From assembly GCF_014280935.1 (NCBI RefSeq), contig NZ_JACLZI010000006.1, forward strand, positions 20,722 through 84,721: a stretch of 64,000 nucleotides of DNA. The letters run 5' to 3'. The notes beneath the pieces are model-generated. The model worked only from the letters and a program-made list of their open reading frames with translations. It was not told the DNA's origin and made no database searches. The stretch's first letter is position 1. Each line of letters begins with the position of its first letter. Shown here piece by piece: positions 9,551 through 16,945 of the stretch. Both the position numbers and the translations under genes were made by a program. This DNA comes from Aquibacillus kalidii. GTDB lineage: Bacteria; Bacillota; Bacilli; Bacillales; Amphibacillaceae.

Positions 9551-10649
9551 AGATATTTTGTTCTTGTTCTTGCTTTTCTAAATATTCTTTTGCAATTTTG
9601 TCCACTTCTTTTTTGAGTTCATCTACCATTATTTCTTCAGGAACTTTACGTATTATTTCCCCATGGCGAAATAATAACCCTTCTCCTCTTGCGCCAGCAA
9701 TGCCAATATCCGCTTCCCTAGCCTCTCCTGGGCCGTTCACTGCGCATCCAAGAACTGCTACCTTAATTGGAGCTTTTATAGTTGAAATGTATTCTTCCAC
9801 TTCGTTCGCAATTTTAATTAGGTCAATTTCAATTCTACCACATGTTGGGCATGAAATTAGAGTGGCAGCATTAGACGCTAATCCAAAGGTTTTTAGTAGT
9901 TCTCTTGCCACTTTTATCTCTTCAACTGGATCAGCGCTCAAGGAAATACGCATTGTACTTCCTATTCCTTTACTTAGGATAGCGCCCATCCCAGCAGCAC
10001 TCTTAATACTTCCAGCAAATAAAGTACCAGACTCAGTAATTCCTAAGTGTAACGGATAGTCTATAACTTCAGCAGCTTTTTCATATGCTTCAATTGCAAG
10101 ACGTACGTCAGATGCTTTCAAAGAAACGATAATATCATGAAAATCTAAATCCTCTAAAATTTTAATATGGTGTAGAGCACTCTCAACCATTCCATCTGCA
10201 GTAGGATAGCCGTATTTTTCAAGAATGTGCCTTTCTAAAGAACCTGCATTAACACCAATTCGAATCGGGATTCCTTTAGCTTTAGCTGCATTTACAACAG
10301 CTTCAACTTTGTCGCGTTTTCCGATATTACCGGGGTTAATTCTAATTTTATCAGCTCCACCTTCAATTGCCTTTAGAGCTAATTTATAATTAAAATGAAT
10401 ATCAACAACTAATGGAATATTAATTCTTTTTTTAATTTCAGGAATTGCATTAGCAGCACGCTCATCTGGGCATGCTACACGAACGATTTGACAACCAGCT
10501 TCTTCTAATCTAAGTATTTCTTTTACAGTTGCCTCGACATCGTGCGTTTTAGTCGTGGTCATGGATTGGATTACAACCTCGTCTTTTCCGCCAACCATCA
10601 CATTTCCTACTTTTACTGGACGAGTATTTTTTCTATGCGTTAAAGCCAT
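9549..10649 (-). CDS. ispG: 4-hydroxy-3-methylbut-2-en-1-yl diphosphate synthase
   Basis: IspG (GcpE, YqfY) converts MEcPP to HMBPP in the MEP pathway, using a [4Fe-4S] cluster and flavodoxin or ferredoxin electrons. The 366-residue protein has an N-terminal TIM barrel ([34 protein letters not shown]) and a C-terminal cluster domain with ISCPTCGR and [16 protein letters not shown], which supply three cysteines. The size is that of the two-domain bacterial form. It is monocistronic on the minus strand with ATG at 10649 and AGGAGCG upstream. Together with ispH it shows that the organism makes isoprenoids by the MEP route. Confidence 0.96.
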   Translation of the reverse strand: MALTHRKNTRPVKVGNVMVGGKDEVVIQSMTTTKTHDVEATVKEILRLEEAGCQIVRVACPDERAANAIPEIKKRINIPLVVDIHFNYKLALKAIEGGADKIRINPGNIGKRDKVEAVVNAAKAKGIPIRIGVNAGSLERHILEKYGYPTADGMVESALHHIKILEDLDFHDIIVSLKASDVRLAIEAYEKAAEVIDYPLHLGITESGTLFAGSIKSAAGMGAILSKGIGSTMRISLSADPVEEIKVARELLKTFGLASNAATLISCPTCGRIEIDLIKIANEVEEYISTIKAPIKVAVLGCAVNGPGEAREADIGIAGARGEGLLFRHGEIIRKVPEEIMVDELKKEVDKIAKEYLEKQEQEQNI

Positions 10650-10810
10650 AGGTAAATCGCTCCTTTATATCAATAACTAGTTATAGTTCTCTACATTTAG
10701 GAAGTCACTGTACTACAAAAACAACCCAAAGCAATAATCTTATTATGTGCCACTGTTCATTATAATCGTAACAAGCTAAAATGAGAAGTAACAATACTTA
10801 ATTTTTACTG

Positions 10811-11209
10811 TTAATTCTTATAGGCAGGAAAATAATATTCCTTGTTCGGTTCTATTAGATGCGGATCTATACCCGGATTTAGTGTTTCGAAATCTAAAAT
10901 AATTTGCTTCATTAACAACGAGTTTTCATCAGGATTTATGGTTTCGACGATTGATAAAACTGTTTCTCCGGCTGCAACTTTTTTGCTGACAACTTTATAT
11001 CTATTTGTTTCTTTTTGTTGTTCTTTTTCTGTATTCTCATCTGCTTTTTTGTTTTTTTTCTCAACAGGCTGCTCTTCATTATCCTTTTCCGAAGCACCCT
11101 GTACGGTTTCAGTCTCTCTGACAATAGTCCCTACTGTTAGGTCTTTAAAAATACTAACTAATAGGAGAACAACAAATAAAGTAAGCCCTATTTTTTTCAG
11201 TATAATCAC
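10811..11209 (-). CDS. yqfZ: LysM-like membrane-anchored protein YqfZ
   Basis: A 132-residue protein with an N-terminal hydrophobic anchor (~5-25), a charged linker rich in E, K and Q (residues ~38-68), and a C-terminal LysM-like module (YKVVSKKVAAGETVLSIV to EPNKEYYFP). LysM modules bind peptidoglycan, so it likely faces the wall. Length, layout and place next to ispG match YqfZ. The start is GTG 11209, with AGGGGG about nine bases upstream on the minus strand. The function is unknown. Confidence 0.75.
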   Translation of the reverse strand: MIILKKIGLTLFVVLLLVSIFKDLTVGTIVRETETVQGASEKDNEEQPVEKKNKKADENTEKEQQKETNRYKVVSKKVAAGETVLSIVETINPDENSLLMKQIILDFETLNPGIDPHLIEPNKEYYFPAYKN

Positions 11210-11326
11210 TATTCATAAACCCCCTATCTATATATTAATTCTACATTTTTTTGAAAATCCTTTTTTTGAAACCTCTCTAACAGAAAAGACGTATAATAAA
11301 GAGGACTTATTTTAGGAGTGATGGAA

Positions 11327-11968
11327 ATGTTTAGCTTATCTGCGGATTGGTTAAGTTTTGTCATGGTAGGACTTGGAACGTTATTTCTTATTGGTGAATT
11401 ATTGGTCAACACGAAAGGAATCTTTGGTGTTCTAGGACTTGGTTTTATAACTATATATTTTTTATCTTACCTGGATCCGAGTATGTTTTTCGTTATGATA
11501 CTTATTTATTTTATAGGTCTCATACTGATCGTTATTGATGGAAAACTTTTAAATGACGGGACCTTGGCAACAATTGGAGCTGTCTGTATGGTTGTTTCCG
11601 TTAGTTTTAGTTCCCCGAATTGGACTGCGGGGCTCTATGCGGTAATTGGCATTATTATTGGAGGGAGTTGTTCTCTCTTTTTCCTTAAGGTATTTAAAAG
11701 AAGGAACATGTGGACGAGACTAACACTAATGGATCAGTTGTCAGGAGAAAAAGGATATAATACGATGAATGCAACTTATAAAGAGCTCATTGGTAAACAA
11801 GGAATAACTCTTACAGATATGCGGCCTATTGGAACTGTTAACATTGAGGATGCTAACTATAGTGCCATTACAAATGGGCAGTGGATAGCTCAAAGCACTA
11901 ATATAAAAGTGGATTATGTAGATGGAACTAAAATTCTTGTATCAAAAGTTGAATCTGATAAACAATAA
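11327..11968 (+). CDS. Short NfeD-family membrane protein
   Basis: Several membrane segments (residues ~8-125) precede a soluble C-terminal domain beginning near LIGKQGITLTDMRPIGTV and ending VDGTKILVSKVE, the OB-fold pattern of NfeD proteins. At ~213 residues it is the short form without a ClpP-like protease domain. NfeD proteins usually pair with flotillin-type proteins (FloA/YqfA), but none is adjacent here. ATG 11327 is preferred because TAGGAG lies eight bases upstream; GTG 11318 and ATG 11321 overlap or crowd that site. The gene occupies the yqgA-like position but is not recognisably YqgA. Confidence 0.75.
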   Translation: MFSLSADWLSFVMVGLGTLFLIGELLVNTKGIFGVLGLGFITIYFLSYLDPSMFFVMILIYFIGLILIVIDGKLLNDGTLATIGAVCMVVSVSFSSPNWTAGLYAVIGIIIGGSCSLFFLKVFKRRNMWTRLTLMDQLSGEKGYNTMNATYKELIGKQGITLTDMRPIGTVNIEDANYSAITNGQWIAQSTNIKVDYVDGTKILVSKVESDKQ

Positions 11969-11978
11969 CAATGAAAAC

Positions 11979-12010
11979 AAAAGTATTGCTTAAAAAGCAA
12001 TACTTTTTTT
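11979..12010 (+). terminator. Terminator after the NfeD-like gene
   Basis: AAAAGTATTGCTT pairs with AAGCAATACTTTT around three A's, followed by T's. Confidence 0.92.
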
Positions 12011-12061
12011 AATGAATCGAAGTCGAAGTGTAGCGAAAAATGATGAAAAAAATAAAAAGTT

Positions 12062-12100
12062 TGTAAATTTAATGTAAAGAAAATGCGAAAATTCTTTACA
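12062..12100. promoter_or_regulatory. Possible PhoP-binding hexamers upstream of the Na/Pi symporter
   Basis: TGTAAA occurs at 12062 and 12073 (11-base period; read on the minus strand these are TTTACA repeats) and TTTACA occurs at 12095, two further 11-base turns on. The spacing matches PhoP boxes, but the orientation is mixed, so this is weaker than the box at pstS. Confidence 0.4.
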
Positions 12101-12178
12101 AATGGGTCCAAAATCTTAATAATGGAAAAGGTGTTATTAATATATATAAAAAACAAAATGTAATGAGGGGTTGAAAAC

Positions 12179-13813
12179 GTGGCTGATGTTGATGTTCAAC
12201 AGATGATATTTGAATTCATCGGTGGTCTAGGTATTTTCCTTTTCGGTTTAAAATATATGGGAGATGGCCTACAAAAAACTGCTGGGGATCAACTAAGAGA
12301 TCTTCTGGATCGTTTTACAAGAAATCCTTTTATGGGTGTTATATCGGGGGCGGTAGTTACAGCGTTAGTGCAAAGTAGCTCTACCACTACGGTACTGACA
12401 GTCGGTCTTGTAAATGCTGGATTCATGTCATTTAGACAAGCTATTGGTGTTATTATGGGTGCGAATATTGGTACCACTATGACTGCATTTATAATTGGTA
12501 TTGATATTAAAGAATATGGATTGCCAATTATAGCGCTCGGTTCGTTCCTTCTGTTCTTCTTTAAAAATAAACGTGTTGCTAGTATAGGACAAACAATATT
12601 TGGTCTTGGGGCACTATTTGTCGGTTTAGAGACGATGAGTGGTGGGATGAAACCTCTTAGAAGTTTAGAGGCTTTCTCAGACCTTACACTAAGTATGAGT
12701 GAAAATCCTTTACTAGGTGTAGTTATTGGTACGTTGTTTACCGTAATTGTTCAAAGTTCTAGTGCAACTATCGGAATACTTCAAGAATTATTTGGACAAG
12801 GTTTAATGAAATTAGATGCAGCTTTACCAGTATTATTTGGAGATAATATCGGAACAACTATAACTGCTGTTTTAGCGGCTATTGGTACTAGTATAAGTGC
12901 AAGACGTGCAGCTTTTGTCCATGTTATTTTTAATGTGATCGGTGCTATCGTTTTCCTATTATTACTATATCCATTCACCTTATATGTCGAATATTTACAG
13001 CAAACTTTGAATTTAGATAATGAAATGACAATAGCTTTTGCACATGGTAGCTTTAATGTAGCTAATACAATTATCCAGTTTCCTTTTATTGGAGCTTTAG
13101 CGTATATTGTGACGAAGTTGATTCCTGGTCAAGATGTGGTGGTTGAATATAAACCAAAACATTTAGACCCTATATTTATTGAACAGTCCCCATCAGTAGC
13201 GTTAGACCAAGCGAAAGCTGAAGTAATACGCATGGGTGAATACGCATATCAAGGTCTGGAATCAACCAGTCAATACTTAAATAACATGAACCAGAAACAT
13301 GCTGACCACGCACTGCAAATAGAAGGTGCTCTGAATAATTTAGATAGAGAAATTACAGAGTATCTAGTGCAGCTTTCGGGTACATCTTTTACAGAAGCAG
13401 AAAGTACAAAACATTCTACATTAATGGATTCTGTTCGTGACATAGAGCGAATTGGTGACCATTTTGAAAATATTATAGAGCTAGTTAATTATAGAATATC
13501 AAACAAAGTCGAAATTACAGAACAGGCAATGATTGATTTAAACGAAATGTTTGACTTAACCATTGTAACAGTGAAACAAGCAATTTCTTCATTAGACAAT
13601 ATGGACCGCGAGGCCGCGTTAGCTGTTGTTCAAAAAGAGGATCAAATTGATAAAATGGAAAGAAAATATCGTAAAAAGCATATCATTCGATTGAATGAAG
13701 GTGCTTGTTCTGGAACAGCAGGTATTGTTTATGTCGATATCATCAGTAACTTAGAGCGAATTGGTGATCACGCAGTAAATATTGCTGAGGAAGTTTTGGG
13801 CGAGAAAAAGTAA
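12179..13813 (+). CDS. Na/Pi cotransporter with C-terminal PhoU-like domain
   Basis: A sodium-dependent phosphate symporter of the NptA/PNaS family. The 544-residue protein has two inverted Na_Pi_cotrans repeats, each with the QSSS signature (ALVQSSSTTTVL near residue 64 and VIVQSSSATIG near 190), about eight to nine membrane segments to ~residue 315, then a cytoplasmic helical PhoU-like domain (~345-540) with two acidic ERIGDH motifs. Translation starts at GTG 12179 with TGAGGGG upstream. It is an alternative phosphate importer seven kilobases from the pst operon; possible Pho-box hexamers precede it. A strong terminator follows. Confidence 0.92.
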   Translation: MADVDVQQMIFEFIGGLGIFLFGLKYMGDGLQKTAGDQLRDLLDRFTRNPFMGVISGAVVTALVQSSSTTTVLTVGLVNAGFMSFRQAIGVIMGANIGTTMTAFIIGIDIKEYGLPIIALGSFLLFFFKNKRVASIGQTIFGLGALFVGLETMSGGMKPLRSLEAFSDLTLSMSENPLLGVVIGTLFTVIVQSSSATIGILQELFGQGLMKLDAALPVLFGDNIGTTITAVLAAIGTSISARRAAFVHVIFNVIGAIVFLLLLYPFTLYVEYLQQTLNLDNEMTIAFAHGSFNVANTIIQFPFIGALAYIVTKLIPGQDVVVEYKPKHLDPIFIEQSPSVALDQAKAEVIRMGEYAYQGLESTSQYLNNMNQKHADHALQIEGALNNLDREITEYLVQLSGTSFTEAESTKHSTLMDSVRDIERIGDHFENIIELVNYRISNKVEITEQAMIDLNEMFDLTIVTVKQAISSLDNMDREAALAVVQKEDQIDKMERKYRKKHIIRLNEGACSGTAGIVYVDIISNLERIGDHAVNIAEEVLGEKK

Positions 13814-13819
13814 TAAACT

Positions 13820-13853
13820 AAGGAGCTTCGATTAAATAATCGAAGCTCCTTTA
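13820..13853 (+). terminator. Terminator after the Na/Pi symporter
   Basis: AAGGAGCTTCGATT pairs with AATCGAAGCTCCTT around AAAT, followed by a short T-rich stretch. Confidence 0.8.
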
Positions 13854-13893
13854 TCTATTCTGGTGATTTGTTTATAAAAAAGCCTAAATAGGC

Positions 13894-13922
13894 TTGAATA
13901 CCGAGTCCGTACGTGCTATATT
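13894..13922 (+). promoter_or_regulatory. tRNA cluster promoter P1
   Basis: TTGAAT at 13894-13899, 17-base spacer, TATATT at 13917-13922. The bases before the -10 (CGTGC) resemble those of P2 (CATGC), as in tandem stable-RNA promoters. Confidence 0.7.
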
Positions 13923-13966
13923 ATTTTTGTTGTGTGTTTTTCACATTATTTATTTAAAAAAATGTG

Positions 13967-13995
13967 TTGACTTGTTAATTCGAACATGCTATATT
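13967..13995 (+). promoter_or_regulatory. tRNA cluster promoter P2
   Basis: TTGACT at 13967-13972, 17-base spacer, TATATT at 13990-13995, about 45 bases upstream of tRNA-Asn. Confidence 0.8.
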
Positions 13996-14038
13996 ATTAT
14001 TTGTCGCTAAAGTTATTAAATGAGAAAATGATTATTAT

Positions 14039-14113
14039 TCCACAGTAGCTCAGTGGTAGAGCAATCGGCTGTTAACCGATCGGTCGTAGGTTCGAGTCCT
14101 ACCTGTGGAGCCA
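14039..14113 (+). tRNA. tRNA-Asn (GTT)
   Basis: Acceptor arms TCCACAG and CTGTGGA pair fully; the anticodon loop CTGTTAA reads GTT; TTCGAGT T-loop; CCA encoded. First gene of a six-tRNA cluster. Confidence 0.96.
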
Positions 14114-14114
14114 T

Positions 14115-14191
14115 GGCGGTGTAGCTCAGCTGGCGAGAGCGTACGGTTCATACCCGTGAGGTCGGGGGTTCGATCCCCTCCGCCGCTACCA
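14115..14191 (+). tRNA. tRNA-Met (CAT), elongator type
   Basis: Anticodon CAT. The acceptor GGCGGTG with CGCCGCT ends in a G1-U72 pair and lacks the initiator-type 1-72 mismatch and the GGG/CCC anticodon-stem pairs, so it is an elongator Met tRNA rather than initiator. CCA encoded. Confidence 0.85.
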
Positions 14192-14210
14192 TATAATTCA
14201 ATCATAAAAT

Positions 14211-14287
14211 GGCGGTCGTGGTGAAGTGGTTAACACATCGGATTGTGGTTCCGACATGCGTGGGTTCGATCCCCATCGTCCGCCCCA
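14211..14287 (+). tRNA. tRNA-His (GTG)
   Basis: Anticodon GTG in the loop TTGTGGT. The extra G at 14211 faces C73 at 14284, the histidine tRNA hallmark. CCA encoded. The acceptor stem has a U-U opposition at positions 5 and 68 (bases 14216 and 14279). Confidence 0.93.
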
Positions 14288-14298
14288 TTTAAAATTTA

Positions 14299-14375
14299 GG
14301 ACCCTTAGCTCAGTTGGTTAGAGCTATCGGCTCATAACCGATCGGTCGCAGGTTCGAGTCCTGCAGGGTCCACCA
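14299..14375 (+). tRNA. tRNA with CAT anticodon, probably tRNA-Ile2 (lysidine type)
   Basis: The anticodon is CAT, but the body (GGACCCT acceptor, GGCTCATAACC anticodon arm) resembles the Bacillus minor isoleucine tRNA whose C34 is converted to lysidine by TilS. The C4-G69 and C5-G68 pairs favoured by TilS are present. CCA encoded. Met remains the alternative. Confidence 0.75.
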
Positions 14376-14389
14376 TATCTTATTTTTGC

Positions 14390-14482
14390 GGAGGAATACC
14401 CAAGTCCGGCTGAAGGGATCGGTCTTGAAAACCGACAGGGGCTTCACGGCTCGCGGGGGTTCGAATCCCTCTTCCTCCGCCA
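14390..14482 (+). tRNA. tRNA-Ser (TGA)
   Basis: 93 bases with the long variable arm of a class II tRNA; GGAGGAA pairs with TTCCTCC; the anticodon loop CTTGAAA reads TGA; discriminator G; CCA encoded. Confidence 0.96.
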
Positions 14483-14528
14483 TTACATATTTAATGTAGT
14501 AATAAAAATGACTGTGAAAATTAAAAAT

Positions 14529-14604
<76 letters not shown>

Positions 14605-14609
14605 TTTCA

Positions 14610-14638
14610 AACAAGTATCTATTAGATCTTGTTTTTTT
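14610..14638 (+). terminator. Terminator of the tRNA cluster
   Basis: AACAAG and CTTGTT enclose further pairing of ATCTA with TAGAT, then seven T's from 14632. Confidence 0.75.
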
Positions 14639-14866
14639 ATTTTATTTATTAAATGATAGCTTATTAAGGGTTTGAATACATGTATTTTAATCTTATTGGC
14701 ACCACAGATATTAAATGTCTTTGTTTTCTGTAGATGTTAATGAAAAAAGAATTTCTTAATGCGTAACAGTTGCAAGTATGTTGGCTTTTTTGGTACTCTT
14801 TTCCTTAAAGGGAAACATAGTGGTTTGAAATGTTTCTTACATATAATTTCTAAGGAGGAATAAATA

Positions 14867-15478
14867 ATGGCAAAATTTGAATTACCAGAATTACCTTATG
14901 CATATGACGCGTTGGAGCCGCATATTGACAAAGAAACAATGAACATCCACCATACGAAACACCATAATACGTATGTTACAAAATTGAACGGTGCATTAGA
15001 AGGGAAAGATGATTTAGCTAGTAAATCATTAGAAGATCTTCTTGCTAATTTAGACAGTGTACCAGAATCTATTCGTACTGCTGTTCGTAACAATGGTGGT
15101 GGCCATCTTAACCATAGTTTATTTTGGACGCTCCTATCTCCAAATGGTGGTGGGGAACCTACTGGAGATTTAGCTGATAAAATCTCTGCTAAATTCGGTA
15201 GCTTTGATAAATTTAAAGAGGAATTTGCAGCAGCTGGTGCAGGTCGTTTTGGATCTGGATGGGCTTGGTTAGTAGTTAATAACGGTGAGCTTGAAGTAAC
15301 AAGTACTCCAAATCAAGACAACCCTGTTATGGAAGGAAAGACACCTATCTTAGGCCTTGATGTATGGGAGCATGCATACTATTTAAAATATCAAAACAAA
15401 CGTCCAGATTATATTTCAGCATTTTGGAATGTAGTTAACTGGGATGAGGTTTCAAAGCTTTACGAAGCTGCAAAATAA
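14867..15478 (+). CDS. sodA: Superoxide dismutase (Mn type)
   Basis: Removes superoxide in the cytoplasm. 203 residues, the standard Fe/Mn-SOD length. The four metal ligands are visible: His in [13 protein letters not shown] (~27), His in [10 protein letters not shown] (~82), and Asp/His in LDVWEHAYY (~164/168). The [18 protein letters not shown] pattern favours manganese. AAGGAGG lies 7-8 bases before the ATG. The 228 bases between the tRNA terminator and the start hold no gene. It is monocistronic with its own terminator and stands before yqgE and pbpA as in B. subtilis. Confidence 0.97.
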   Translation: MAKFELPELPYAYDALEPHIDKETMNIHHTKHHNTYVTKLNGALEGKDDLASKSLEDLLANLDSVPESIRTAVRNNGGGHLNHSLFWTLLSPNGGGEPTGDLADKISAKFGSFDKFKEEFAAAGAGRFGSGWAWLVVNNGELEVTSTPNQDNPVMEGKTPILGLDVWEHAYYLKYQNKRPDYISAFWNVVNWDEVSKLYEAAK

Positions 15479-15484
15479 TGTTTT

Positions 15485-15518
15485 AAGGGATCCTACTTTT
15501 TGGTAGGATCCCTTTTTA
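15485..15518 (+). terminator. Terminator after sodA
   Basis: AAGGGATCCTAC pairs with GTAGGATCCCTT around six bases, followed by T's. Confidence 0.92.
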
Positions 15519-15591
15519 TGCTTTTCTAATTGAATATCTCCAGTCAATTTGAAAACACTAATGTGTAGAATGGAAAAGGAGACTGGAGATT

Positions 15592-16869
15592 ATGAAAAAT
15601 AAACTAAAAGTACTGGGTGATATAGAAATAGATCGAGATTTGAAGCTACTTCTTACTATCGGTGGATTATATGCCTTAGCAACATTTTTATCAAATACAT
15701 TTGTTAATATTTATCTGTGGAAACAGTCAGGAGAATATGTAGACATTGCTTTATATAATATCTCTGTGTATATCATGCAGCCTCTTACGTTTATATTGGC
15801 CGGGAGATGGGCTAAAAAAGTCGACCGAGTAATTGTATTACGATTAGGGGTTGCTTTTTTATCCCTATTTTACATGACTGTCTTAATAGTGGGAGAAAGT
15901 GCTAGTAAGTACAATATGCTATTAGGTGCTTTATTAGGTATAGGTTATGGATTTTACTGGCTTGCCTTCAATGTGTTGACATTTGAAGTGACAGAGCCAG
16001 AGACAAGGGATTTTTTTAATGGGTTTATGGGATTGATGCAATCCTTTGGAGGAATGATAGGTCCAGTATTAGCCGGGTATATTATTTCCAGGCTAGCTAA
16101 TTTCACAGGATACACGATTATTTTCACTATTTCCTTTATTCTTTTTGCGCTCGCTGTTGCAAGTACGTTCTTTCTTAACAGAAGGTCTGCTGAGGGAAAT
16201 TTTACGTTTAGAAGAATACTTCAAGAAAGAAAGCATAATGAAGACTGGAAAAGGATACTTTATGCGCATACCTTTCAGGGCTTACGAGAAGGGATTTTTG
16301 TCTTCGTCATCTCTATTTGGGTTTTTATTACGACCCAAAGTGAATTAGCACTTGGAACCTTTAATCTTATTTTTTCAGGGTTTTCATTTGTGTTCTATCT
16401 ACTAGCTACTAAGATGATAAAGCCACATATGCGAAAAGGAGCAATCTTTGTCGGGGGTCTCTCTTTATATTTAGCTGTTTTTCTAATCTTGACGAACATG
16501 AGTTATACAACACTCCTCATTTATGGTGCAATTATTGGATTATCATATCCAATATTTACCGTCCCATATGCTTCCATGACATTTGATGTGATTGGTAAGG
16601 GTTGGAAAGCAGCCGAAATGAGAATTGAATATATTGTAGTAAGAGAAATATTTGTCAATTTAGGACGGGTATCCTCTATTGCCATTTTTTTACTTGCGAT
16701 TACCTTTTTCTCCCCCGAAGCATCTATACCATATTTGCTGATGACACTAGGAGCAGGACATTTTATTATTTACTTTTTTGTTAAAGGAATAAAGCTCCAT
16801 GGGACGCCAAGGGAAAAAGAAAATAAAGTACCTCTTGGAAATGAAATAGCGGATCATGAAAACCGTTAA
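15592..16869 (+). CDS. yqgE: Major facilitator superfamily transporter YqgE
   Basis: A 425-residue membrane transporter with about 12 hydrophobic segments in two halves. A charged loop near residues 195-225 (RRSAEGNFTFRRILQERKHNED) marks the middle. The early loop GRWAKKVDRVIVLRLG is a degenerate form of the MFS loop 2-3 motif. Position between sodA and pbpA identifies it as YqgE, whose substrate is unknown. Translation begins at ATG 15592 after AAAAGGAGA. It ends with a hydrophilic tail. The 76 bases to pbpA contain no clear terminator, so the two could be cotranscribed. Confidence 0.88.
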   Translation: MKNKLKVLGDIEIDRDLKLLLTIGGLYALATFLSNTFVNIYLWKQSGEYVDIALYNISVYIMQPLTFILAGRWAKKVDRVIVLRLGVAFLSLFYMTVLIVGESASKYNMLLGALLGIGYGFYWLAFNVLTFEVTEPETRDFFNGFMGLMQSFGGMIGPVLAGYIISRLANFTGYTIIFTISFILFALAVASTFFLNRRSAEGNFTFRRILQERKHNEDWKRILYAHTFQGLREGIFVFVISIWVFITTQSELALGTFNLIFSGFSFVFYLLATKMIKPHMRKGAIFVGGLSLYLAVFLILTNMSYTTLLIYGAIIGLSYPIFTVPYASMTFDVIGKGWKAAEMRIEYIVVREIFVNLGRVSSIAIFLLAITFFSPEASIPYLLMTLGAGHFIIYFFVKGIKLHGTPREKENKVPLGNEIADHENR

Positions 16870-16945
16870 AAGTGGCTAGTAGTAACTACTGCAAAATGAT
16901 ATAATTAGTATACATGTGAATTTTTTATATCAAAGGGTGGGGTAA

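Noticed and set aside
9598..10059. Long open frame opposite ispG
   Set aside because: It lies wholly antisense to a well-conserved enzyme and has no independent start signals.
10842..11315. 157-codon open frame opposite yqfZ
   Set aside because: Shadow of yqfZ; the serine/phenylalanine-rich product reflects the complement of a K/E-rich linker.
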